Part shown: positions 7,245-14,649 of the stretch, piece by piece | How the letters are laid out: every line of letters begins with the position of its first letter | How positions within the stretch are numbered: the stretch's first letter is position 1 | Assembly (NCBI GenBank): GCA_965146665.1 | Contig: CBCTHE010000011.1 | Span: 1 to 64,000 of the forward strand | From: Ructibacterium sp965146665 | Lineage (GTDB): Bacteria; Bacillota; Clostridia; Monoglobales; Monoglobaceae | Direction: 5' to 3' | Length of the DNA stretch: 64,000 bases | Program-made: the position numbers and the translations under genes | The notes under the pieces: model-generated | What the model was told of the DNA's origin: nothing | What the model saw: the letters and a program-made list of their open reading frames with translations, nothing else | The model's database searches: none

Positions 7245-8050
7245 GAAAGCTTTTCAAATATGAGGGATTGGCCGCCGCGCGGATCCTGCTCCCCCTCTAT
7301 GGGGCCATTGTGCTGTTGACCGGCATGACCATTGGATTCTTCCACATCCTGCCGAAGAACGCGGGGATTACGCTGCCCACCGCGCTGTTTATCATCACCA
7401 CCGCGCTGTTTGTCCTTGGGCTGATCGCGGTCTGCATTGTGACCTTCTGCCTCTCTCTGGTCCGGTTTTACAAAAACCTGCTCAGTGATGAGGGCTATCT
7501 CACCCACACCCTGCCTGTTTCCACCGGCAGTAAGCTCTTTGTGCACATTGCTGTATCGGTGTTTTGGATGACCGTCAGCATCCTGCTGGTCTGCGTCCTG
7601 CTTTTTTTGTTCTTTTTCAGCATTGATCCGGAACAGACCATACGCTTTGTCAGTCAAATCATACAGGATTTGCAGGCGGAGATGAACCCTTCCAAGGCCA
7701 TTGCCATGCTGGAGATGATCCCCCTGTATCTGCTGTCTGTGGTGACCCTGTTCCTCCAATTCTTTACCGCTCTGGCAGTGGGGGCCGGCATCGGCAGCGG
7801 CAAGCACAAGATCCTAAACGCGGTACTGGTCTATCTGGTCATCTATGTGGTGCGGAACATTGTGGGTACCATGATTCTCCTCATACCGCCCCTGACCTTT
7901 ACCATGACGGATACGGGCTTTGGCGTTTATATTTCAGAATTTGCCGCCGCCAATCTGGTGCTGGGCGCGGTGATGATCTATGAGCTCGTCTTTTGTGCCG
8001 TGTATTACTGCCTGATCTATTTTTCCATGAAAAAACATCTAAATCTGTAG
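7238..8050 (+). CDS. ABC transporter permease
   Basis: A 270-aa integral membrane protein with about six hydrophobic helices, e.g. LPLYGAIVLLTGMTIGFF, LFIITTALFVLGLIAVCIVTF and VFWMTVSILLVCVLLFLFFF. LSDEGYLTHTLPVSTGSKLFVH between helices 2 and 3 is typical of ABC-2-like permeases linked to GntR/YtrA regulators. The first seven bases overlap the ATPase gene, so the two subunits are coupled. Substrate cannot be predicted; export of a lipid or peptide antibiotic is plausible. Confidence 0.85.
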   Translation: MLGKLFKYEGLAAARILLPLYGAIVLLTGMTIGFFHILPKNAGITLPTALFIITTALFVLGLIAVCIVTFCLSLVRFYKNLLSDEGYLTHTLPVSTGSKLFVHIAVSVFWMTVSILLVCVLLFLFFFSIDPEQTIRFVSQIIQDLQAEMNPSKAIAMLEMIPLYLLSVVTLFLQFFTALAVGAGIGSGKHKILNAVLVYLVIYVVRNIVGTMILLIPPLTFTMTDTGFGVYISEFAAANLVLGAVMIYELVFCAVYYCLIYFSMKKHLNL

Positions 8051-8071
8051 CTTTGAAAGGAGAACCAAGAC

Positions 8072-10144
8072 ATGAATATTTTTACCAGACGGCTGCTCTC
8101 CCTGACCTGTGCCGGCGCACTGGCCTTTAGCCTCTCCGCCGCTGCGGCGGAGGAGGCGGACACCGCGCCGGAGGCGCCGGCCCTGCCCGCGGCATATACC
8201 TCCGCAGAGGAGGCCGCCGCACTGCTCACCACCCAGTACGGGGCGGAGAGCGTCCAGTACGCCCTGATGGCAGACGGGGAAATCGTGAAAAGCGGCCACA
8301 GCGGAAGCTACAGCCGAACCGAGAACATGGCCCTGCTTCCCTCCACCCTCTATCCCGTCGGCTCTGTGAGCAAGATGTTTACCACCGCCGCGGTGATGCA
8401 GCTGGCGGAGGAGGGAAAGCTGAACCTGGACCAGCCGCTGACCGCGTACCTGCCCGGCTTTACCATGGAGGACGCGCGGTATGCGGAAATCACCCCCCGC
8501 ATGCTGCTGAACCACTCCTCCGGCCTGTACGGAACATCCTATCATGACGCCTTTATCTTTGACAGCAAAGACACCTCGGCCCATGACAACCTCCTGTTAC
8601 AGCTGGCAAACCAGAAGCTCAAGGCGGATCCCGGCGCGTATTCGGTCTACTGCAACGACGGCTTTACCCTGTCTGAGCTTCTGGTGGAGGCGGTGAGCGG
8701 CCAGAGCTTCACCGACTACCTCCGCGCGAACCTGCTGTCCGCTCTGGGGATGGAAAACACCTTTACCTCCCGTGAGGATCTCTCCGGAAAGCCGGTTGCC
8801 AAAAGCTATACCCCGCCGTTTCAGAATGAGCTTCCCCTTGATACGGTACAGGTTCTGGGCACAGGCGGCATCTTCTCCACCGCGGAGGACCTCTGCCGGC
8901 TGGGGCAGGCGCTCTCCGGCGACAGGCCCGAGGTACTCTCCGCCGATTCGGCCGCGGCCATGGCGGAACCGGAATATCAGAACGGGATCTGGCCGGACGG
9001 AGGCCAGGCGGTCACAGGCTATGGCCTTGGCTGGGATGATGTGGGCGTCTATCCCTTCGGCCGATACGATATACAGGCCATGAGCAAGGGCGGCGACACC
9101 CTGTTTAACCACGCCTCGCTGGTTGTGATTCCGGAATACCACATGGCCGCGGCGGTGACCTCCTCCGGCGGGAGCAGTATGTTCAACCAGCTTCTGGCGG
9201 TTCGGATGCTGGAACAGGAACTTTTGGAGCGCGGCGTCATTGACGGGATTCTTCCCGACCTGGTTCCCGCTCCGCCGGTGCCTGCCGAGATGCCGGAGGA
9301 AATGCGGAGATATGCCGGCCTCTACGGCGCGGCCGGCACCTCCGTCCCGGTCGTGATTGAGGACAGCACCGTTCGGATCACCGTGGCAGAGGGCACGCCG
9401 GAACAGGTTTTCCAATACTGCGGGGACGGCAAATTTGCCACGGCGGACGGGAGCGCTTTCATCCGCTTCGCGGAGGAGAAAAACGGGCATACCTATCTGT
9501 ATGTGGAGGGTATCAGCACGGTTCCCGGCCTTGGCCAGACCGTCAGCGGACGGTATGACTGTCAGAAGCTGGAGGAAAATCCCCTTTCCGAGGCTGTTGA
9601 GCAGAGCTGGGCGGCGCGGAATGGAAAACAGTATTATATCGTCAACGAACCCTCTGGATCACAGCTTATGATCCCCCTTTATTCCATGAAGGTCACTGTG
9701 GACAGCGGCTACGCGCTTGGCGCGAAGATTCTGGACGCGGACCATGCCGAGAACGTGATTCAGATTCCGGGAACCAACGGCCGGGACGTGTTTGATCTGC
9801 GTTTTTATGAGAAGGACGGTGTTGAATATCTTGATACCCGGGGCTTCACCTGCGTCCGTGAGGACGGCATCCCCCAGATCTGGGACGGCGGCTATGCGGT
9901 CTGTACCATACAGCCGGACCGGGCAATCCGCTGGTATACGGTTCCGGAGACCCTTGAGGGCCGGACCCTGACGGTCAAGGCGCCGGAAAACAGCAGTTTT
10001 GCTGTTTATTCGCCCCTTGGCGTATGCGCGGACTACAGCGTGATCACCGGGCATGAGGAAATCCCTCTGACCGCGGGAACCCATATCGCGTTTCTGGGCG
10101 AGCCCGGGGCGGTCTTTGAGATGGATCTGCTCCCGGCCCAGTGA
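8072..10144 (+). CDS. Secreted serine hydrolase, class C beta-lactamase/DD-peptidase fold
   Basis: A 690-aa exported enzyme. Residues 1-26 form a signal peptide (RRLLSLTCAGALAFSLSAAAA). The catalytic SxxK is S98-V-S-K101, the YxN motif is Y193-C-N195, and the third motif is probably the GGDTLFNH region near residue 345, so all elements of a beta-lactamase/PBP4* domain are present up to about residue 390. The remaining 300 residues are beta-rich and of unknown role. Such proteins cleave or transfer D-amino-acid peptides or esters rather than giving drug resistance. It lies 21 bases after the ABC permease, behind GAAAGGAG, and is likely part of that operon; a terminator follows. Confidence 0.85.
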   Translation: MNIFTRRLLSLTCAGALAFSLSAAAAEEADTAPEAPALPAAYTSAEEAAALLTTQYGAESVQYALMADGEIVKSGHSGSYSRTENMALLPSTLYPVGSVSKMFTTAAVMQLAEEGKLNLDQPLTAYLPGFTMEDARYAEITPRMLLNHSSGLYGTSYHDAFIFDSKDTSAHDNLLLQLANQKLKADPGAYSVYCNDGFTLSELLVEAVSGQSFTDYLRANLLSALGMENTFTSREDLSGKPVAKSYTPPFQNELPLDTVQVLGTGGIFSTAEDLCRLGQALSGDRPEVLSADSAAAMAEPEYQNGIWPDGGQAVTGYGLGWDDVGVYPFGRYDIQAMSKGGDTLFNHASLVVIPEYHMAAAVTSSGGSSMFNQLLAVRMLEQELLERGVIDGILPDLVPAPPVPAEMPEEMRRYAGLYGAAGTSVPVVIEDSTVRITVAEGTPEQVFQYCGDGKFATADGSAFIRFAEEKNGHTYLYVEGISTVPGLGQTVSGRYDCQKLEENPLSEAVEQSWAARNGKQYYIVNEPSGSQLMIPLYSMKVTVDSGYALGAKILDADHAENVIQIPGTNGRDVFDLRFYEKDGVEYLDTRGFTCVREDGIPQIWDGGYAVCTIQPDRAIRWYTVPETLEGRTLTVKAPENSSFAVYSPLGVCADYSVITGHEEIPLTAGTHIAFLGEPGAVFEMDLLPAQ

Positions 10145-10168
10145 TGGGGAATACAGTCATTCTATGAT

Positions 10169-10204
10169 AAAAAACGTCCGGCATTTCTGCCGGACGTTTT
10201 TTAT
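10169..10204 (+). terminator. Intrinsic terminator
   Basis: ACGTCCGGCA / TGCCGGACGT stem with a four-base loop, flanked by A and T runs, immediately after the serine hydrolase gene. It can also stop leftward transcripts coming from guaA. Confidence 0.85.
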
Positions 10205-10205
10205 G

Positions 10206-10409
10206 TTATGCAGACAAACGAATCCTGTACAGGTTCACGCTATCCCGTCCCAGCGGATCCCATTGCCCAAGAAAAGCCCTTACACTGCTGTTTTCCAATA
10301 CATTCTTGAACCTATCTTCGGCTGTTTCAATATACATCGTAAAATGAACTTCACTTTCCGGCAAGCCGGTCTGAAATGCGCCCCATAATACGCACTGTGC
10401 CCCAGCCAA
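10206..10409 (-). pseudogene. Fragment of the 2.0-3.0 kb unknown gene family
   Basis: Sixty-odd codons encode a match to the C-terminal third of the protein at 2579-3025: LPESEVHFTMYIETAEDRF versus LPESQVYCTVYIETDGDIF, then KNVLENSSVRAFL versus KDVLENSIVRSFL. The N-terminal two thirds are missing, the frame runs directly from the intergenic region after guaA, and there is no ATG or ribosome binding site. It is most likely the remnant of a dispersed paralog. Confidence 0.65.
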
Positions 10410-10442
10410 CCGCGTTATATCGCAGTTTTCGTTTTTTTCTCC

Positions 10443-11750
10443 TTACTCCCACTCAATGGTTCCGACAGGCTTGGGCGTCATGTCATAACAAACCCGGTTC
10501 ACGCCTTTGACCTCATTTAATATTCGGTCCGTAATCTTCAGAAGCACAGGCCAGGCGACCTGTTCCACAGTGGCAGTCATTGCATCTACTGTGTTGACCG
10601 CACGGAGGATGACCGGATATTCAAAGCACCGCGCATTGTCACGCACACCGACCGATTTGAAGTCCGGTACAACGGTAAAATACTGCCACACCATCTGGTC
10701 CAGTCCGGCGTTTTTGAACTCCTCACGCAGAATGGCGTCAGATTCACGGACTGCCTCCAGCCGTTCACGTGTGATGGCCCCCAGACAGCGAACGCCGAGC
10801 CCCGGCCCCGGGAAGGGCTGACGGTAAACCATTTCGTCAGGCAGGCCGAGCTCCAGTCCGCAGGCGCGCACCTCATCTTTGAACAGCTGCCGCAGAGGTT
10901 CTACCAGCTCAAACTGCAGATCATCCGGCAGACCGCCCACATTGTGGTGGGACTTGACCACCTTGGCGGTCTTGGTTCCGCTCTCCACTATATCAGGATA
11001 GATGGTTCCCTGGGCCAGATACTCAATTCCTTCCAGCTTTCTTGCCTCTTCCTCAAACACGCGGATGAACTCCGCGCCGATGATCTTGCGCTTCTGCTCC
11101 GGGTCACTGACCCCGGCCAGCTTATTCAGAAAACGATCACAGGCATCCACATAGACCAGATTGGCGCCCAGCTCCTCCCGGAACACCTTGACCACCTGCT
11201 CTGCCTCGCCCTTTCTCAGCAGGCCGTGATTGACATGCACACAGGTCAGTCTGTCACCGATGGCCTTGAGCAGCAGCGCGGCCACAACAGAGGAATCAAC
11301 GCCGCCGGACAGCGCCAGCAGGACCTTTTTGTCCCCAACCTGTCTGCGGACCAGCTCAATCTGGTCGGCGATAAAATTCTTCATATTCCAGTTGGCTTCC
11401 GCCCCGCATATGTCAAACACAAAGGGTCTCAGCGCCGCGGCCATGTCCGCCTCATCCTTCGGGAGCGCATTGATCCTGTTTTCACATTTGGCCCTGTCAT
11501 GGCAGATTGCCAGCACCGGAATGCCCGCGGCATAGATCTCATCCGCCGCAAAAATCTCCTGTCCGTCCACAATGTGGTTGGGACCGCCGTTTACAATGAT
11601 TCCCTTGACATTGGGCAGGGCAGCCAGTCCGGCCGCTGTCAAATCGTGGGGATAAATCTCGCTGTACACCCCCAGCGAGCGGATCGCTCTTGCCACGCTG
11701 GTATTTTCCTCACTGCCCAGATCCAAAATAATGATCATATCCTGTTTCAT
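10443..11750 (-). CDS. guaA: GMP synthase with reduced glutaminase domain
   Basis: This 435-aa enzyme makes GMP from XMP and ATP in purine synthesis. The synthetase half is complete: P-loop LALSGGVDSS (146-155), HVNHGLLRKGE, the XMP-binding PFPGPGLGVR and the C-terminal dimer domain ending KPVGTIEWE. The class I glutamine amidotransferase half is abnormal. It keeps the first strands (ILDLGSEENTSVARAIRSL, IIVNGGPN) and a Cys at position 83 (AICHD instead of G-C-G), but then jumps to RPFVFDICGAEANWNMKNF, losing about 75-90 residues including the catalytic His and Glu (HPE). GMP synthases are normally about 510 aa. Ammonia dependence or a separate glutaminase is inferred. TTGAAA-17-TATAAT lies upstream. 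Confidence 0.85.
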   Translation of the reverse strand: MKQDMIIILDLGSEENTSVARAIRSLGVYSEIYPHDLTAAGLAALPNVKGIIVNGGPNHIVDGQEIFAADEIYAAGIPVLAICHDRAKCENRINALPKDEADMAAALRPFVFDICGAEANWNMKNFIADQIELVRRQVGDKKVLLALSGGVDSSVVAALLLKAIGDRLTCVHVNHGLLRKGEAEQVVKVFREELGANLVYVDACDRFLNKLAGVSDPEQKRKIIGAEFIRVFEEEARKLEGIEYLAQGTIYPDIVESGTKTAKVVKSHHNVGGLPDDLQFELVEPLRQLFKDEVRACGLELGLPDEMVYRQPFPGPGLGVRCLGAITRERLEAVRESDAILREEFKNAGLDQMVWQYFTVVPDFKSVGVRDNARCFEYPVILRAVNTVDAMTATVEQVAWPVLLKITDRILNEVKGVNRVCYDMTPKPVGTIEWE

Positions 11751-11804
11751 AGATACCCTCTTTTCCTAAAGTTTACAAACCTGAATAACTCGGCATTTTT
11801 ACTC

Positions 11805-11833
11805 ATTATACTATTTTTTGACAGACTTTTCAA
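11805..11833 (-). promoter_or_regulatory. guaA promoter
   Basis: On the minus strand TTGAAA (11833-11828), 17 bases, TATAAT (11810-11805). The expected start leaves a leader of about 45 bases. No purine riboswitch fold was recognised in it. Confidence 0.75.
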
Positions 11834-11875
11834 TCCTTTTTTCTCATCCGCGGCAAGAAAATACAAACCAGCGTT

Positions 11876-13099
11876 CTAATCTGCTTCCGCTCCCCGCGCG
11901 GCCGTACAGGCCCGCTGTGCGGAGCCTTTGAACCACAGCCCCCACAGGGCGAGCAAAAGTCCGCAGACCACTATGATAATCCGGATGTCCACCCGATCCC
12001 CCAACGGGCCAAAAAACAGAATTGCAAAGGGCATGACCCCCTGTGAAACAAACTGCAGCAGGGAAAACACACGTCCCATATAAGCGGGCTCTGTGCTGGT
12101 CTGCACCAGCACAGTCTGGGCAGTTACCAGAACCGGAAGGAACATGCCGCAGAGGCAGTCCAGCATGAGATACAGCCAGAACAAGCCCGAAAATCCCATG
12201 AGGGCAAAGGTGATTCCAAATCCGGCCAACGCCGCCGCAATGGCGGTTATTTTATTCTTAAACGCCCCGCGCCAGGCCACATACGCGCCGCCCAGCAGAG
12301 AGCCCACGGTCCAGAGCATCTCATTGGCCGTCAGCCTCCACACCTCGCCGCCGAACACCCGCGCCACCATCAGCGGCGACAGCAGGGATGCCGGTGTGAT
12401 GAGAATAAAGGTCACCCCATAGCACAGGAGCAGGACGCGCAGAACCGGATGGCTCCAGGTATACCGGATTCCACTCCTGAGCTCCTGCATCACCGAGGTG
12501 TCCTCTTTCTTTGCGTGCGGTTTTTTTTCCAGTTTCATGCGCGACATAATCAGGATCGCCAGCACGGCAGTGACCACATCCACCAAAAACGCCCACCGGA
12601 TGCCCAGCGAACCCAGAATCACACCGCCCACGGCCGGTGAAATCAACAGCAGTATGTTGGAGAGCGTCTGGTTGATCCCGTTGACCCGCACCAGCTGATC
12701 CTCCGGCACAATGTCCGGGTACAGGGCGTTGACAGCAGGGCCCTGAAACCCGCCGCCCAGCGACCGCAGAAATGACACAGCCGTCAGAAGCAGCAGGCTT
12801 TCATAGCCGGCCCAGAAAGCGGCAAAGGCCAAAACCGTGGCCGCCGCTGTGAAGCCGTCCGAGAGCATGATGATCCATTTTCGGTTATACCGGTCCGCCA
12901 CAACGCCTGCCCAAAGGGAAATAATGACCTGGGGCAGCATGGCCGCCAGACTTGTCACCGTGATCCAAACTCCGGATGAGGTCTTCAGCGTGACATACCA
13001 AATGATGGAAAAGCCCACCACAGAGGACCCAAAAATCGAGAGATTCTGACTGAGCATAAACAGCAGAATCTGCCTTTTCCAATTATTCTTTTGCAGCAT
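11876..13099 (-). CDS. DHA3-type MFS drug exporter (Mef-like)
   Basis: A 407-aa permease with about 12 transmembrane helices. The N-terminus NWKRQILLFMLSQNLSIFGSS followed by IIWYVTL is characteristic of the DHA3 drug:H+ antiporter branch that contains macrolide exporters of the Mef type. The loop between helices 2 and 3 is GVVADRYNRKWIIMLSDG, the MFS motif A. The start ATG 13099 lies after GGAGAATTT; a longer in-frame extension to 13237 has no ribosome binding site. The gene has a leader of roughly 550 bases containing an RLR-ending short peptide, an intrinsic terminator and a hairpin motif shared with the gene at 5907, all consistent with drug-induced attenuation. Substrate inferred, not proven. 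Confidence 0.85.
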   Translation of the reverse strand: MLQKNNWKRQILLFMLSQNLSIFGSSVVGFSIIWYVTLKTSSGVWITVTSLAAMLPQVIISLWAGVVADRYNRKWIIMLSDGFTAAATVLAFAAFWAGYESLLLLTAVSFLRSLGGGFQGPAVNALYPDIVPEDQLVRVNGINQTLSNILLLISPAVGGVILGSLGIRWAFLVDVVTAVLAILIMSRMKLEKKPHAKKEDTSVMQELRSGIRYTWSHPVLRVLLLCYGVTFILITPASLLSPLMVARVFGGEVWRLTANEMLWTVGSLLGGAYVAWRGAFKNKITAIAAALAGFGITFALMGFSGLFWLYLMLDCLCGMFLPVLVTAQTVLVQTSTEPAYMGRVFSLLQFVSQGVMPFAILFFGPLGDRVDIRIIIVVCGLLLALWGLWFKGSAQRACTAARGAEAD

Positions 13100-13103
13100 A
13101 AAT

Positions 13104-13166
13104 TCTCCATTCCGCCGCTCCGCATCGGCATAACCATTTCGAGAAACCCGCCCTGCTGCGGAGCGG
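13104..13166 (-). promoter_or_regulatory. Structured leader motif, copy B
   Basis: Directly upstream of the efflux gene, CCGCTCCGCA (13166-13157 region, minus strand) can pair perfectly over 10 bp with TGCGGAGCGG (13124-13115), just before the ribosome binding site. The block 13133-13104 repeats the sequence at 5943-5914 with a single change, and the partner GCTCCGCAG is also conserved there. A shared cis-acting RNA element is one explanation, a dispersed repeat is another. Confidence 0.5.
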
Positions 13167-13330
13167 TGATTGATGGGGATTTCCCTATTTCTGCCCGCCC
13201 GGCACAGCCGGGTCAGCACATGGCATCCATTCCGCAAAGCACAGTCATATTGCTGTTTCCCAGATTGGTACGGAATTATTATTTCGCGGCAATCAGCATT
13301 TTTTACGGTGTCCTTCCGTTTGTCTCTTTA

Positions 13331-13367
13331 TAAAAAACAGACGTTCCCTCTCTTTCAGGGAGCGCCT
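13331..13367 (-). terminator. Leader terminator / attenuator of the efflux gene
   Basis: On the minus strand AGGCGCTCCCT pairs with AGGGAACGTCT (one mismatch and one G-U) and is followed by GTTTTTT. It sits between the leader promoters and the MFS gene, about 230 bases before its start, so transcription must pass it to reach the gene. Confidence 0.7.
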
Positions 13368-13534
13368 GCGCAACATAACAACGGATCTGCACTGGGCATA
13401 CACAGCACGCCGGCACAGCCGGAAACCTCCGGCCATAGCCTGCAAGTCTATAGGTATCAAATACAGTCTATCCGTTTGAATCGCGCATGGCAAATAATCC
13501 CGGTCAGAGCGGCCGAAAACATGGATTGCCCAAA

Positions 13535-13561
13535 TTATCTCAAACGAATAAAATACCGCAT
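13535..13561 (-). CDS. Putative regulatory leader peptide MRYFIRLR
   Basis: Eight codons, ATG at 13561 to TAA at 13535, encode MRYFIRLR. AAGGAGGT lies 12 bases upstream, slightly far but the strongest Shine-Dalgarno of the leader. Macrolide-stalled leader peptides of erm and msr genes often end in or contain an Arg/Lys-X-Arg/Lys motif (e.g. MRLR of ErmDL, MRLK of MsrAL), and this peptide ends RLR at codons 6-8. It is followed by a terminator and a Mef-like pump gene. A competing reading frame starting GTG 13568 runs through the terminator and has no known relatives. The regulatory role is inference. Confidence 0.5.
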   Translation of the reverse strand: MRYFIRLR

Positions 13562-13656
13562 CCTGCACTTGTACCTCCTTGTCGTTTTGCTCCGCCGGCA
13601 AATGCCCAGCATCACAGCACGGGGCTGTTGTCTCTGTCCGGCGGCTGAACGAAGGT

Positions 13657-13806
13657 ATTATATCATTATATGGACCAAAACGCAAGTCTTGTTTTAGAAT
13701 TGATCCATTTTGTCCGCAGTCTGCCGCGTTCGCTTGCGTCGGTGAGAAACGGATTCCGTCCGCTCTGTTTACACCACTATGATGTAAAATTTGAGATAAA
13801 ATTATA
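13657..13806 (-). promoter_or_regulatory. Leader promoters of the efflux gene
   Basis: Two minus-strand candidates. The nearer has TTGCGT (13685-13680), 17 bases, TATAAT (13662-13657) and would start about 85 bases before the leader peptide. The farther is an extended -10 (TGGTATAAT) with TATAAT at 13806-13801 and only a weak -35. Either gives an mRNA leader of more than 500 bases before the MFS start. Confidence 0.6.
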
Positions 13807-13934
13807 CCATTTTCATCCAAATTCGTCACAATCAAATGGTATATCCTCCATTTTAGCAAACTGCCTGTTTCACTTCATTGCTCCCTCTGCTATCATAGAG
13901 AGGCCACAGCAAATCTTGAAGGAAGGTGATCGCT

Positions 13935-14273
13935 ATGTCATTACAGCACGAAAAAAATATTCTCGCTACAAACCTGAGAAAGCTCCGCGAGGGCCGTTAC
14001 ATATCCATAGAACGCCTTGCAAAGGCAACCGGTGTTTCAAAAACAACAATCTGCGCCATAGAAAACGGCCAGTCAAACACCAGAATGGATATTATGGAAC
14101 GTCTTACCAGTTTTTTTGACATAACCATCTCCGACCTGATGTATGAGCCGCCCAGATCAAAAAAGATTCGGCACCTCCGCGACACACTGCGGCAGCTGGA
14201 TGCCGCTTCGGAACAGCTCAGAGTCAGCCATGCCTATATTTCCAACCTGCTGGAAGATGAGGATATGAAGTAG
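13935..14273 (+). CDS. XRE-family HTH regulator
   Basis: A 112-aa protein, helix-turn-helix at residues 7-62 (ILATNLRKLREGRYISIERL, TGVSKTTICAIENGQSNTRM, MERLTSFFDITISDLM) and a C-terminal amphipathic helix (IRHLRDTLRQLDAASEQLRV) probably for dimerisation. GGAAGG stands eight bases before ATG 13935. It is divergent from the efflux-gene leader promoter at 13801 and could regulate it, but no operator could be identified. A terminator follows at 14312. Confidence 0.8.
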   Translation: MSLQHEKNILATNLRKLREGRYISIERLAKATGVSKTTICAIENGQSNTRMDIMERLTSFFDITISDLMYEPPRSKKIRHLRDTLRQLDAASEQLRVSHAYISNLLEDEDMK

Positions 14274-14311
14274 ATGCAGTTGTCCTGTCCCGCTTTTTCT
14301 CTCCAAAATCG

Positions 14312-14342
14312 AAGAGCCAGCTGGCATTGGCTGGCTCTTTGC
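14312..14342 (+). terminator. Terminator after XRE gene
   Basis: AAGAGCCAGC (14312-14321) pairs with GCTGGCTCTT (14330-14339), with a short TTT tract. Likely terminator; T-run is weak. Confidence 0.55.
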
Positions 14343-14649
14343 GTTATGCTCCCAGGGTTTTATTTCTTGCCGGAAGCATCATTATACAAACTCTGTCTCT
14401 GATGCCGGACGGCGCAGGAATCCAAATCCGCCGGAATAGCTTAGACAGGGTTACGCCCAGTTCAAGCATCTGGATCTATTTCAGATCTCTGTTTTCTCTT
14501 TGTATGGCCGCATGCTCCTATCAAGGTTTGTCTTTCTGCTTTTTCATTATCGCAGAAAATAACAAAAACCGATGCTTTCCGTAATCTTGGAGACCGGGTT
14601 GAACTATGCTTTCTGACAATGGTTAACTAAGTGTATAATATAAGTATTT
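14343..14649. other. Intergenic, no gene seen
   Basis: About 300 bases between the XRE terminator and the converging kinase gene. The one open frame lacks a ribosome binding site and protein-like composition. No repeat, structured RNA or clear promoter was found; TATAAT near 14634 lacks a spaced -35. Confidence 0.5.

Noticed and set aside
13293..13859. 188-aa leftward reading frame upstream of the efflux gene
   Set aside because: It runs through the two promoters, the leader peptide region and the intrinsic terminator, has no family resemblance and lacks a Shine-Dalgarno site at its start. Treated as leader RNA instead.
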